Source: Dreissena polymorpha
Lineage: Eukaryota; Mollusca; Bivalvia; Myida; Dreissenidae
DNA length: 64,000 nt
Direction of reading: 5' to 3'
Assembly (NCBI RefSeq): GCF_020536995.1
Contig: NC_068360.1
Span: 88,257,246-88,321,245, forward strand
A program made the position numbers and the translations under genes. This document shows, piece by piece, positions 1 to 11,631 of this stretch (position 1 is its first letter; the number at the start of each line of letters is the position of its first letter). The notes under the pieces were generated by a model. The model saw only the letters and a program-made list of their open reading frames with translations. It made no database searches and was not told the origin of the DNA.

Positions 1-170
1 CACTTAATGAGGTACTCCCATTGAAACCGTATGTTGATTGTACAAGTATAATAAAAAGTGTACAGGTGTTTAAAACAGGGTTTTTCGTAAGCATTCAAGT
101 ATCGTATTATTGACCAAAACATTTCAAGTACAGAAACATCGTACAATTATTAAAAAATAAAGTAAGATAC

Positions 171-383
171 TTAACCCTTTGCATGCTGGAAAATTTGTCG
201 TCTGCTAAAATGTCGTCTGCTGAATTTCTAAAATTAGCATTTTCTTCGATTTTTTTCAAAGAATAACATCAGAATAGCAAACAGTCTGGATCCTGCTGAG
301 ACGCCAGGTTCTGTGGCGTCTCATATGGATCCAAACTGTTTGCAAAGGCCTTCGAAGTTCGGTTCCAGCACTGAAAGAGTTAA
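171..383. mobile_element. TTAA-flanked MITE with internal hairpin
   Basis: TTAA lies at 171-174 and 380-383. The ends between them are imperfect inverted repeats: left CCCTTTGCATGCTGGAAA, right (complement) CTCTTTCAGTGCTGGAAC. The centre (278-341) is an imperfect palindrome around GAGACGCCA/TGGCGTCTC with flanking GGATCC and AAACAGT arms. There is no coding capacity. TTAA target duplications are typical of piggyBac-type elements, so this is probably a non-autonomous relative. A related GAGACGCC hairpin recurs at 5810-5835 and 17868-17897. Confidence 0.65.
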
Positions 384-437
384 TTAAAAGGAACTTTACA
401 TGCAAGATTCCATATCTCTCATAATAAAAATCACTTA

Positions 438-2906
438 GAGCGGGTGTACCTATTTCCGAACACTTAAGCCACTTATAATGATGTTCGGAATTACGATCAC
501 TTTCAATCAAAGGGAGACAAAAATCAACTAGATATATGCATACGATATACTTTAGTCCAATATAGAATTATATAATGGTCCAACCAAAAAGAAATTATTT
601 ACAAAGCATGCGAACATCCAACTGTTCCTAATTCCGAACATATGTTCGTAATTCCGAACCGAAGTGTTCGTAATTCCGAACATGATGACCTTTTAAAAAT
701 ACAAATCCCGATGATTCGATTTAATTGACACAGTTTGAAAAATACCAACTTAGGAACAAGTTCTGTAATAAAAACGATAACATGTAAGTTCGATAAATGA
801 CAAGGTCGTAAAAAAGTAATATAGAGCAATAGATCTGGAGGTTTCGGTAAATTGATATTTTTAAAAACGTCAACGAAACAAGGATATTAACACGCATTTA
901 GATACTTTACAGTTATTCACGCCCTTTGTCCAGACATATTCAACTCTTTTACCTTTTTGCCGAACTTTTCATTTACCAAACTGACTGTCAATTAGTGAAA
1001 ATGCAAAGAACACTGTAATCCATTACCACAATAGGATTTTTGTTATTTATTCAAATTACACAAATAAACATTACTTTTAAAAAGTAAATTGTAGGACTGA
1101 CGGATATAATTACATACGAATATCTTGGCGAAAATCAACCAGTCTCTATTCAAACCAGGCAGTGTTAATGTCAAAAGTCGCGTTGATGTCATCCACAAGT
1201 GTGAAACATAATTTTGGTTATGTTACGTTTATAATTTCGGTAACTTGAAACGAATTAATGTATCATTTTAAGTCCCCAATATTTAATGCTTAATGGCATG
1301 AGCACTAAATACATATTAGCTATTTAAATACAAACATCAGTTAATTTGATACTCAATGCAAGTGATTTCGTTCCAAAGAATTATTTTATGTCTATTTTAC
1401 TCAATTCATATTTCAAATATAGATTCTATCTTGCAAAACGCAGTGTTGCAAAACGCACACTTTTATTTCTTCAAACTTAATACAGCCAGGATTCGATCAT
1501 AAATTTCGTGAAATTATGTACAAAAGCATGAAACTGTATTCACCCGGTATTCGATAATAAATCTTGTGACAACATGTTTTAAAAAGTATGTGCTCGTTTC
1601 GTTGTAGTGCTTCGTTGCACCCTACTTTGGTCCATGTGAATTACCGTGTCGCTAATGTAGACTAACCACAATAGTTATATCATCCCGATAAATTAATGTG
1701 TTTTGCGACTCAATACGTAAACATCATAACCAGACAGATCCTTTTAAAGCCCAATTAACACTCAACATCAACGATTATTTCGTTACTCATTTCGTAATAT
1801 AAAGTTAACCCATACAAAATCAGTGTTTCGTATATAATAGCCATAATTTCAACGCTAGATGTGGTCTGGTAACAATGGATCTTGTTAAATCTATGTTACC
1901 ATACCACATCTAGCTTTCATTCTGGCTATTGTGTATTTAGTAAAAACACAATGTTCTGGTCTAAGGTTATTTCTTGTTTCGCACAAAAGGTTAAAATACT
2001 TCTTGAGGCATCCATGCTTGTTTTTGAACACCAAAGAAGATGGTTTAATATATCCTCGCGTAAAATATGGTTATATTTACGTTCGTCGTTGTAAAGTATT
2101 TCTTATTGAGCTTTCACAATATGGTACAGGCCTAAATGCACACATTTGGATTGTCCAGTGATTTCCTGTTTCATTAGTCCAGCTTGTAAACCCATTGTAC
2201 CTAGAAAAAGATATAAGGCCAATCATTTACACTAACATAATCAGTGAATTTTGGAAAAGGTTTTTTAGTAAATAAAGAGGGAAAAGTAGGTTATATGTTT
2301 TCGAGGATTGACAAAGAAACATTCTTCCACTTATTACAACCTCGGCAGTTTGATCCATCATACAGGGGTCGTATGACTGCCTCTTCTCTCCAACTTGACG
2401 GCTCATTACTGCAAAAGAAAAACAAAACCAATTATTATAAGTAATCGGACATGCAACATAAAAAAGGATCCAATTTAGTCAATTGTTCGGTATTTGTATC
2501 AGTCCTTGAATGTGGTATGTAATTCCGAACACTATCAATTCCTCCTTTACACAACCCTACATCTTGATCATGAGGGTCACACATGATCAGAACATGTTTC
2601 TAGATTATTATCTTTCATAGAACGCTACTGAAACGAAATTATCTTTTTTGATATAACTTTAGCAAATAAGTGTAAAAAATTGGCGATCAAATAATTTCAC
2701 TAACCGGAAGGCTGTGTATATCGGCAAATGTATTTTTCAGAAAAACTGGCTGCACCTTTACCTCAAAATTGCACCGAAAAGAAAGAGAAAGGAAGTGATG
2801 TCAAACTAATTACGTTTGATTCCTGATATCTTTTAGGGCACATGATTGGATAAGAAATTTATATTGTGTTTGGAATCAGGAACATGGTCGGATGAAGCAC
2901 CCGCTC
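438..2906. mobile_element. Possible TA-flanked DNA element of 2.5 kb
   Basis: Both ends carry GAGCGGGTG as an inverted repeat, each flanked by TA (436-437 and 2907-2908). A second similarity follows inside each end (TTCCGAACAC on the left, ATTCCAAACAC in the complement of the right). Copies of TAATTCCGAACA in both orientations cluster at 455-680 and again near 2515, like subterminal transposase-binding repeats. TA duplications suggest a Tc1/mariner-like family. I recognise no transposase; only short ORFs of 60-80 codons are present. The TIR is short, so chance pairing is not excluded. Confidence 0.35.
1834..1932. repeat. Long imperfect hairpin
   Basis: Arms at about 1834-1874 and 1893-1932 pair over roughly 40 nt. 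The core is GCTAGATGTGGT...GGTAACA against TGTTACC...ACCACATCTAGC, with an outer ATAGCCA/TGGCTAT pair. The loop is about 18 nt. This could be a fold-back element or a hairpin RNA. It lies inside the putative TA-flanked element. Confidence 0.5.
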
Positions 2907-3054
2907 TAACCGGAACTGTTTTTCACACAAAGTTTATTTTCACCAAGAAAACGTATAATTTAGAACAATCACCATTTCATCTCTAATCAGATTATTGTCT
3001 TTGTGCATTCATTCAATACCTGTCGAAAAACATCGACGCGTACGAGCGTTTATA

Positions 3055-3098
3055 CTAGAGTTGCGACACCTTAAGGGTTTCGCGGGATGGAATGAGTG
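3055..3098 (-). other. Rolling-circle 3' terminus of unit 1
   Basis: Read on the minus strand, the order is CACTCATTCCAT, then a hairpin with stem GCGAAACC/GGTGTCGC around loop CTTAA, then AACT and CTAG, then T. A stem-loop followed closely by CTRR is the Helitron-superfamily 3' terminus. The same string ends unit 2 at 15328-15371. Confidence 0.6.
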
Positions 3099-3837
3099 GG
3101 AACTAAAAAAATGTGGGTTCGAAAATATTGGGTAAGAAAATGCGGGAACACAAATTTTTGGTACTAAACAAATGTGGGTACGAAAACTTTGGTTACGAAA
3201 AAAAATGTTGGTACGAAAATTGTGGGTACAATGGGTCAATGTTAAGGTTTTAGCATGGCTGACGCCAGAAGGCGAAAAGACATAACACGACACGATGAGC
3301 TGGCTATGAGAATACCTCAGGTATTCTCCGAAAACAGCCGAGCTCATATGCATAAGTCAGTGAGAAATACTCATTAAAAGCTAGGCACGGCGTATAAAAT
3401 CAGAACCACTGGGCCGAATCTGCTGAAACTTGGCCGCATTATAGATTATGGTCCAAACAAGCTACAGAATGTGCGCTTTTGGACCTGACAGCGTAAAACA
3501 TTAACCTATAATGAACAGCACAAAATGGGTCATTTTGTACAAAAAAATGTAAACTTTAAGTGGCATTTAATGACTTTTAGACATCAGAAAGTTTCAAATT
3601 TTTGATATTCTGCACACTTCGACTTGTTTTTTTTTTTTAATTTAGAAACAGTTATGCTTGGGATGTATATAAACCCTGTTATTCAATGTCAAATTTGGCA
3701 AAAAATTACAATACAATCCCAAAAATGGTTAAGCAGCAATTCCCCTTTAACATTATTCCTTATATTTAATTGAATTCTTTAAATAGATAACTGTGTATAT
3801 TTAATCATAATGGGCTCTGTATATCACACATGATAGG

Positions 3838-3935
3838 CCACTGCTGGGGCTTGAACCCAGAACTCATCTCACATTGTAAGATGCGTTTTTCAATTAAACT
3901 ACAATGACTGTATCGTGTGAAGTGCAGCCAACATA
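3838..3935 (-). repeat. tRNA-derived SINE remnant (unit 1)
   Basis: On the minus strand a Pol III A box-like TAGTTTAATTG is followed about 35 nt later by a B box-like GGGTTCAAGCCCC. The anticodon arm is not a proper 5-bp stem with 7-nt loop, and there is no acceptor pairing, so this is a tRNA-derived repeat and not a tRNA gene. The counterpart in unit 2 is at 16096-16197. Confidence 0.5.
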
Positions 3936-4374
3936 CACCCACATAAGTGAAAAAATCATTCCGTCCATATATTTGTCCTGGGTGTTTTCTGACACATGTT
4001 GCATAACTGTTTGCAACAAAAGATGTATACATAGATATATATATATATATACATAAATGGGGGAAAAGAACGTCTTTTTTAATTTTTGTTTCATATATAA
4101 ACATTTCCTAGCAATGATTAATAATTATATCATGTTGAAATCATTTATAGACCAAATATTACTGAAACTGCAATAAAGTATAAGATGGATAGATATAATG
4201 TATCATTCTATCTAGTACAATGAACAAATGTTCTTCCGATGCCATTTTCACTAAGGTATAGGTATTGAATCCTGATGTACTACTAAAAATGTATGTCGGT
4301 TAGCAATAATAATTCAACAAATCCTCATATTCAAACTGGGTCATCACTAAGTGGAATTATTTGTGGACATATAA

Positions 4375-4755
4375 CAGAAAAATGCATTTCATGCCTCTAT
4401 ATTGCTTTAACAGGAATCCCAGCTTTTTGTATGAACAAAATTCCCTGATTTTTCCCTGATGGAAAATAAAACTTCCAGGATCATGATTTTGACCTATTTC
4501 TTGTTTTAGACACCCTGAATAAATAGCAGTTGCAGACATAACTAAGCTACACGTATACTACAAAGTCACGATAGATATGCAGAGGAAATGATTTGCTGTT
4601 TAAATTGTATGGACTTCTCGACACAAGTCGGGAAAGTCTGACCAAACAAAATTTCCTGATTTTTCCCTGATTTCACAAACTTTCCAAATTCCCTGACTGG
4701 AAAAAAAAGAGTCTTTTTCCAGTTTTCCCTGATTTCCAGGTTGGCTGGGAACCAT
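4375..4755. repeat. TTCCCTGA-rich repeat segment
   Basis: Short motifs TTCCCTGATTTTTCCCTGA recur at about 4440, 4652 and 4725, mixed with GGAAAAAAAGAGTC and GGTTGGCTGGGAACC. The segment is shared with unit 2 at 16635-17010. It is non-coding in all frames; small minus-strand ORFs here are not supported as genes. Confidence 0.35.
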
Positions 4756-4829
4756 GTTTAACTATGATAAAATGTTCTTTAGATGCCATGTGTATTAATT
4801 TATACGTCTTTTTTTCTGAGATATTAATG

Positions 4830-5700
4830 AAAATGCCCGTGGGTATGTGGCGAATATTAAAAAAATCTGCAACTTGATATATGGTGCTAACACGGTAAAA
4901 TTGTATGAGCCCAAATTATAATAGATGAATGCGTATTATGCTTCTATGCTTATACTATGACGACATGTTCATACAATGCCATTTTTATTAATATAGATGC
5001 CAAATTTAATGAAACAGACTTGAAAATGTGTGTTGCCAGATACCAAGTAAGAAAAAAATCAGCATTTTTATGTAGGGCTTTCACACAGTAAAATTGTTTG
5101 TGCCCAAATAATCATAGATGAATGCATATTAGGCTTCAATGTTGCTTATACTTTGACTACTGGTTCATACGATGCCATTTTTATAAATATCTATGCCAAA
5201 TTTAATGAAATAGACTTGAAAATGTGTGTCGCCAGGTACCAAATAAGAAAAAAATCAGCATTTTTATGTAGGATCTTGACACGGTATTATTATTTGTGCC
5301 CAAATGATAATAGATGAATGCATATTAGGCTTCCATGTTGCTTATACTATGACTACTGGTTCATACGATGCCATTTTTATATATATCTATGCCAAATTTA
5401 ATGAAATAGACTTGAAAATGTGTGTCGCCAGGTACCAAGTAAGAACAAAATCAGCATTTTTATGTAGGGTCTTCATACGGTAAAATTATTTGTGCCCAAA
5501 TAATAATAGATGAATGTATATTAGGCTTCAATGTTGCTTATATACTATGACGACATGTTCATACGATGCCATTTTAATTAATATATATGCCAAATGTAAT
5601 GAAATAGACTTGAAAATGTGTGTCGCAAGATACCACGTAAGAAAAAAATCAGCATTTTTATGTAGGGTCTTCACACTGTAAAACAGTTTTATACGTGGAC
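4830..5700. repeat. Tandem array of ~196-bp monomers, four units
   Basis: GACTTGAAAATGTGTGT recurs at about 5017, 5213, 5409 and 5607, giving a period of about 196 bp. Each monomer also contains TTCATACGATGCCATTTTT and TTTTTATGTAGGGTCTTC. A more diverged unit precedes the array. Unit 2 carries only three monomers (17220-17760), so the array has changed length since duplication. Confidence 0.75.
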
Positions 5701-6689
5701 ATAGCATTTTCATGGAGCCCGTAAAGAAAGGGAGTTAATTGTGTAATTTGTGCTGATCAGAAACTTATAACAGTCGTCTCCCTTGAAATATTTGCACTTT
5801 ATGAGACGCCACAAACCATGGCGTCTCATCAGGATCCAAACTGTATTCTGAAACGTCACACTAAGCCCTCATAAGTTATTCATTGTATATGCACAATATA
5901 AAACAACCATATAATATATCTAATATATCTAGACACACGTATTATACCCAAATATTAGAAATACACAATTTTATAACAGTAAAAAACAATGGTATTTCAC
6001 AAACAATTGCAGTCGTTAATAAATGCAGAAAAGCATCATCTACACGTTTCATACGGTATTCAGTTTATATGCAAACGCATTTAAATTTATTTACCTCGAT
6101 ACTCGACCAAGCTGTTGAAAAATTCTATTAATTAGAACGAGAACAAGTAAGATTAATGTGTTGTTTTCACATTTCTTTAAATGGCTGCCAATACCGCATG
6201 TAATAAAACAATCAAAGCGCATGCGCATAATATAGGTTACACTCCAACAAACTAGTTGCAGCAAAGACATTCACAGGCGTTCATGTCACTGATATTCATG
6301 ATATTTCCATATGCGAGTGTGATTGTAAACACAAGTTTCTGAAAACAGTGCGAAAAGGGGCATTACGCAAAGCCAATAAATCTGCGCAGATTTTTGTCAA
6401 TATTGACAATAAACTGCATGTTTTCTTACCGTTAGTAATCTGACAGTCCGTTGGTCACATTGTGCATTAGTCCGTTTAAGTTATTATTGCCTTACACTTT
6501 TCAATATAAATTTATGAACTTTAAACAAAATAAGTAACTAACTAAGTAACTATTTAACTGACTAACACGCGCGTTTTTTTCCCAATATCCGAGACATTTT
6601 ACTTTCGCGCTTTGCCCTCAATGTCTGGCTTTTAAAGTTTACCGCCTTTTTGCGAATACAATTGTCAATGACGTTTACATATGAATTGC

Positions 6690-6947
6690 CCAATGAAAAT
6701 TTCGGCGGGATGACGTCAGGCGCGTGGTTTTTCCCGGTATAGACCCAGTGTGTCAACGCTGTAAATGCATTGTGGGAAACGGACTATTTCCAGCATGGTG
6801 CCCGTAAAGATTATGAACACGGAAGTAAAAATAGTAATTAATTATTATCAAAAACAGGCCTCATCAAACCGGGTCAGCCATGATATATTCTTGGATGCAG
6901 TTTGTGCTTCAAAAGGAGCTACTTTTCATGCCAGCCTATTGATGTAA
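6690..6947 (+). other. Promoter-like block followed by a small shared ORF
   Basis: A GC-richer block contains GATGACGTCA (CRE-like), GGCGCG and GCATTGTGGGAAACGG, then CCAGCATGG, a good animal start context at 6795. An ORF from this ATG runs about 50 codons to TAA (MVPVKIMNTEVKIVI at the start, ...FHASLLM at the end). Unit 2 keeps the ORF at 18838-19020 with the start MAPVKIMNT. No family is recognised. CRE plus a GC block plus a well-placed ATG resembles a captured 5' end of a host gene, but coding status is unproven. Confidence 0.3.
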
Positions 6948-7386
6948 TATTCACTAAACACGTTGCAATGACTGTTATCTTCGAAATAATAAATAAATAT
7001 TTACAATGTAATACCTGCATTAAAACGACTTCTTTTAGATGCCGGCTACTTTTCCCAAATACATCAAGTTAAATGTCACAAATGCTTTTGTTTTACCGCA
7101 TAGTTGCTGCCCATATAACTGGCTACTCAATTTTTTTGGAAAACACTGAATTATGCGTGACAAACACAACATTAAAATACATTAAAATCCAAAGATTCAA
7201 ATAATTTCCCACGAGATAAGTCAAAAATTGCATAATCAATTGAATGAAAAATTAAAGTAAAAAAGCCAGATTTTACATAAATTTCAGGTTAATAAACACA
7301 AGGTTAAGGTAGTTGGTGAGATATAATCATTATACAGTTAGTAAGGCTCCATTGGTCATTGTTGGCACAGGTACTACATGTACTTA

Positions 7387-8332
7387 CAGGGTTTTTTTTT
7401 ACTAAGAAAGTGACACCGATATTCGGCGTCTTCCCCTACCAGAATTTTTCCCCTTAAAATACAATTTCCCCACCAAAAATATCATTTTTCACCAAAATAT
7501 AATATTTTCTCTCAAAGAAATGTTTATTTTTCCTTGGGGCATTCGACAATTATCCAATTTGCACCATGTACAACGAATTCGCGCTCTCTCTCTCCAGACG
7601 AACACACAACATCTGGGAATCCCAGTTATTCTAAATATAGCTCTTAAATAACGTCATGTAAACTGGGCAACTAATCGTAATTATCATGTGACTATTTTAC
7701 TGGATACCGGTCTTGCGCGAGAAGGGTGTTTCGTCAATTAATTACCGGAAACCAGTCGAATTTTCATCCGGGCTATGTGCAAGCCGAGGTATAAACGTGA
7801 AAACAGAAAAAAATGTCTCACAATTAGCGTTCTTACACAAACAAAATAAAACATTCGAACTCAAAAGATACTGAACGCATCGAGGCATTTTTTAAGTAAG
7901 AATCATCGAAAACCGTTATAACCCAGCAGGATTCTGAGGTAATCAACATCGAACATTGTGAAAGTGAAAGTAGACAATCGGCAGCTGCCGCTCCTTTCCC
8001 TTCCAATACTGTAGCAAATCAAGATCGTCAACCCATTCATCATGAAATTGAAATCACAAAATTGACATCGTCCCCCGGCCCCAGTACAAAAATATAGTTG
8101 AAAACATTTCCCATTATTAGATCTACACCTGCAACTTTATTAAGGACTTTGACTTTAATACCTGTTAAATGTGTTTAAGAACAAAAAGGACAGAGACAAG
8201 TCTCTTTTGATGAGTTATAGACATTGAAATGAACAGTTTTTATTTTTTCCCTTAATATCTCTCTTTCGCACTCTTTTTTTCCCCTTTCACCCAGCGTCCA
8301 GCGTCTTCCCCTTTCTCTAAAAAAAACCCCTG
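7387..8332. mobile_element. hAT-like non-autonomous element, absent from unit 2
   Basis: A 946-bp insertion begins CAGGGTTTTTTTTTA and ends TAAAAAAAACCCCTG, a terminal inverted repeat with the CAGGG start common in hAT elements. Inner copies of GGCGTCTTCCCCT/GCGTCTTCCCCTTT lie near both ends. The empty site is preserved in unit 2 near 19451 (GGCACAGTACTTACATGC). The flanks share ACTTA but an 8-bp duplication cannot be defined cleanly. The interior (about 7810-8095) reads as a degraded peptide (ERIEAFFK, SSPGPSTK), perhaps the N-terminus of a transposase, broken by stops. Confidence 0.6.
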
Positions 8333-8521
8333 ACTTACATGCACCTCAGGTACTCTTAAGTATACTTACATGTACCCTGGGTACGATAAATATACTAAAA
8401 CGTAACTGAGAATTTTAATGCTAAATCAGTTGTTGTCGGCTAATTTGTAAAAATTAATTATGTTCACATTTAGGTCAATTTTCCTTTAAACAGCCTTTAT
8501 ATTATAGACATGCATACTCAA

Positions 8522-9523
8522 CTAGAAATGGTGCCGCAGAGGCCGACGCGTATCCCCACGCCGCATGTTTGACCCAGGGGCACCCCAGGGTTGGTAATGG
8601 GGCCATGCATAGTTGAGATTGACCGTATTGTCATAAGAGAAGTTCATTATCAATTAGAAGTGAACTGGTGTAGAATTGAAGAAATTATAGTAAAAGGCAA
8701 TTTTGGATGGGCGTGGCCTATGTGGGCGGGTTGCCCCAGGGTTGGTAATGGGGCCATACATAGTTGAGATTGATTGTATTGTCACAAGAGAGGTTCAGTA
8801 TCAATTTGAAGTAAATCGGTGTAGAAATGAAGAAATTATAGTAAAAGGCAATTTTTGGTGGATGTGGCCTATGTGGGCGGGGCGCTCCAGGGTTGTTAAT
8901 GGGGCCGAGGTTCCGTATCAATTTGAAGTGAATCGTTGTAGAAATGAAGAAATTATTGTAAAAGGCATTTTTGGGTGGGCGTGGCCTATGTGGGTGGGGT
9001 TCCCCAGGGTTGGTAATGGGGCCCATGCATATCTGAGGTTGACAGTTTTGTCAAAAGAAAGGTTCAGTATCAATTTGAAGTGAATCGGTGTAGAAATTAA
9101 GAAATTATAGTAAAACTGCAATTTTTAGTGGGAGTGGCCTATGTGGGCGGGGCCCCCAGGGTTGGTAATGGGGCCATGCATAGTTGAGATTTACCGTATT
9201 GTCATAAGAGAGGTTTGGTATGAATTTGAAGACAATCAGTGTAGAAATGAAGAAATTATAGTAAAATAACCTAAAAAATGAGTGAAAATCTCTGACCCGG
9301 CCCGGGCCCAACCACATAACTTTTGACCCAGGGGTCAGATCAAAATTCCAAATAGTGCAGGGTCGCACATATGCTCATAGCTACCATGTGTGTAAGTTTC
9401 AAGGTTCTAGTGCATATAGTGTAGGAGGAGATAGTGGCCAGGCCAGGACGGACGGACGGCGGAGATACCCACAATATGATCAATATCCCCACGCTTTTCA
9501 AAAAGTGTGCGGATAAAAAGCAA
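8522..9523 (+). mobile_element. Pearl-like (Helitron-related) bivalve element
   Basis: The order is a 5' arm (CGCGTATCCCCACGCC), a core of five tandem repeats of about 151 bp, a 3' arm with a GGACGGACGGAC microsatellite at 9447-9460, and a 3' hairpin TCCCCACGCTTTTC/AAAAAGTGTGCGGA. This layout of core repeats, tetranucleotide microsatellite and 3' hairpin is that described for bivalve pearl/HINE elements, treated as Helitron derivatives. A full second copy lies in unit 2 at 19634-20634. It has no coding capacity. Confidence 0.65.
8589..9275. repeat. Five tandem ~151-bp core repeats
   Basis: GGTTGGTAATGGGGCC starts at 8589, 8740, 8891 (one variant), 9008 and 9160, giving spacings of 151, 151, 117 and 152. 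The short unit lacks the GTTGAGATTGA...ATAAGAG stretch. Every unit includes GAAGAAATTATAGTAAAA. Open reading frames across this array on both strands arise from its periodicity and are not genes. Confidence 0.85.
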
Positions 9524-10177
9524 CATGATGCAGAAATTTTAAAATAGAAGTTTGTTTAAGGTAAACAATATCGTTTAACGGTAATCAGTAGCGTATCGGA
9601 TTTTGGGAGGATATACAACTCAGGTACAGTCTAATATCACCGGGTACGTTTAAGTATATATTCCGTACCCGGGGTACATGTAAGTATACTACCCGGGGTA
9701 CATGTAAGTAGTACCCGAGCCAACAATGACCAATCGAGCCTTAGTAAGTGAGTGATGGTGTATGAGATATACACCCTCAGTAATTTCATACCATACAAGA
9801 CTGAGCTTTGCTGTTTGATCAGTTTCATCTTTTCTTTAATATCACGGGTTAGAGAAAAAAAACTCTATCATGATAAAAAACAATGTAAATAGAGGGACAA
9901 ATGTTTACTTCCCATTCATTGTAGATTTAATGATTAATTTGTCCAGTGTGAGTCTTTGCATATAGTATACTGTTAATTTGTTTAACAGTTTAAACACAAG
10001 AGTTGTCGTTAAATTAGGACCTCTGTCACACAATATCATAATAAAAAAAATGATAATATAGGCATATGAAATGGCCGTAAATAACTTTAAATAAAAAATA
10101 ATTACGATTTTTTTAAACTGAATTTTTTTTTATAATAGACTTGTTTTTTTACCTCAATTATTCAGCATTATAGATAT

Positions 10178-10313
10178 AGAGAATATTATGTGAGTTTTGG
10201 ATCAAGTTTATCATGCGAGGCTTAGAACCGATGAAGCGCGAGGCTTGCCGCTAACATGGTTCGTGCTGAGCATGATAAACTTGATCTTTATCCAAAACTC
10301 ACATAATTTTCTA
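10178..10313. repeat. Fold-back (long inverted repeat) element
   Basis: The left arm AGAGAATATTATGTGAG...TTTATCATGC (10178-10216) pairs with GCATGATAAACTTGAT...ACATAATTTTCT (10269-10313). The loop is about 52 bp and GC-richer, with repeated GCGAGGCTT. In unit 2 (21292-21429) the outer right arm is shortened. The ends ATAGAGAATA and TCTATTTATCC recur in the fold-back at 54753-54907, suggesting one family. Confidence 0.65.
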
Positions 10314-11631
10314 TTTATCCTTTTTTGTGGTCATTTATCATTAAAAAAAAGTATAAATACTTTACCAAGTTGACTTCAAAGTGTTTGTTTACTTCAACGT
10401 CATCATTTGCTATGACGTCACATTTAAACATATAGTGTTCTTAAGATAGAGGTCGGAAAAAATAGCGATAGTATAAAGGTAAAGTTTATACGATCGTTGT
10501 TATACTATCAATTTTCAGCTGGTAATAGGATAAAAAATGTACCCATGGGGGTAAATACCCCCACTTTTCAAAGCATAGGGGTAAATGGTCAAATTTCGCC
10601 TTGGTTGAAGGGTAATTTGCTAAAAGTAAAACCAGAATATAGCCGGGGTACAGACACTCTACTTTAATAATGTTAAACACAATTAACCACTAACTATGTG
10701 TATTCCTTCATATTAGTAGGTTTCTTAATTTCTTGTTATTTTAACTTGTTGGCAGATTACATTTAAGAAGATCTTCGTCGTTATTATCCACCACCGTGGC
10801 CAACGGAGAACTTTTTTGCCAACTTTCAACAGTTGTTTTATTAGCATTTTAGTGGTTCCTTTTTGATTTTAAAACAGAGGAATTTAAATCATTCAGTATT
10901 GGCAGTACAATTTTATTACTCGATACAATTTTTGCCATACACAAAGAATCAATTGTACTTTGAGAAGTAATTTGTGTTGGCCTGGAAGAAGCCATGCTGA
11001 CCACTTCATGTAATTTAATAAACACATAAGCGCTTGACTGTCTGTTAAAAAATCAATACTAAATTTACCATGCATCTAGATGCTACAGAGTATACATACT
11101 GACTGGCTAACTATTTCTACAACCAGCTCTAATTTTTACGATAACCAGTCTCATTTTTTGGCTAAAGACAATCAGCTGTTTATATTTTTTGTTTATGATG
11201 TACGCATCAGTGCCCCAGATAAGCTGTGTATCTGCGTCTTTCACCCTATTAAAATGTCTAAAAACGCAAAGAAATTCAATAACATGCCTATTGAAAACAC
11301 AACCATTTTGATTTGTGTGCAAATTCGTCAGATTCAATGCGTACAATACAATAGCTTCAATCGAAAATGCTAAATGCTCATTTTCGGTATTTTCTCTTTG
11401 AAATTATTATCGTCACGCGTATTTATTAAGCAAGCGCCTGGATGACGGAGCATGAAAACAGTCAAGCTTTATTCAAACTCTCTGCGTTCTAGATTTCATA
11501 GTTAAATAAAGTGTGATCAAATTGTTTTCCTCGACATACATGCGTTTTCAATCTGACTTTATCCGTCGCTCATTGTGCGTGTATTTATAAAGTGCCTGTA
11601 CTTTCAGTTTCTATAACGATGCAAAATAAAA

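Larger units (their letters stand above)
7338..9750. mobile_element. Element with long subterminal inverted repeats (host of nested insertions)
   Basis: The left arm TTAGTAAGGCTCCATTGG (7338) pairs with TTACTAAGGCTCGATTGG read on the minus strand from about 9750. The pairing continues into GTCATTGTTGGC and GTAC-rich repeats (GTATACTTACATGTACC on both sides). The copy in unit 2 is at 19411-20862. Two elements sit inside: a hAT-like insertion (unit 1 only) and a pearl-like element (both units). No transposase is visible and no class is assigned. Confidence 0.5.

Noticed and set aside
3009-3353. Minus-strand ORF of 114 codons at the left end of unit 1 (also 15306-15563)
   Set aside because: It overlaps the rolling-circle terminus and a run of short GTGGGTACGAAAA-type repeats that give FRTH/FSNPHF periodicity; no family or splice evidence.
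8703-9368. ORFs of 67-126 codons on both strands (also at 19815-20480)
   Set aside because: They follow the 151-bp tandem core repeats of the pearl-like element. The same words give frames on both strands and no domain appears.
10893-11346. Overlapping ORFs on both strands at 10.9-11.4 kb (and 21.98-22.5 kb)
   Set aside because: Both strands are open over the same stretch with no recognisable domain or splice sites; kept only as element sequence.
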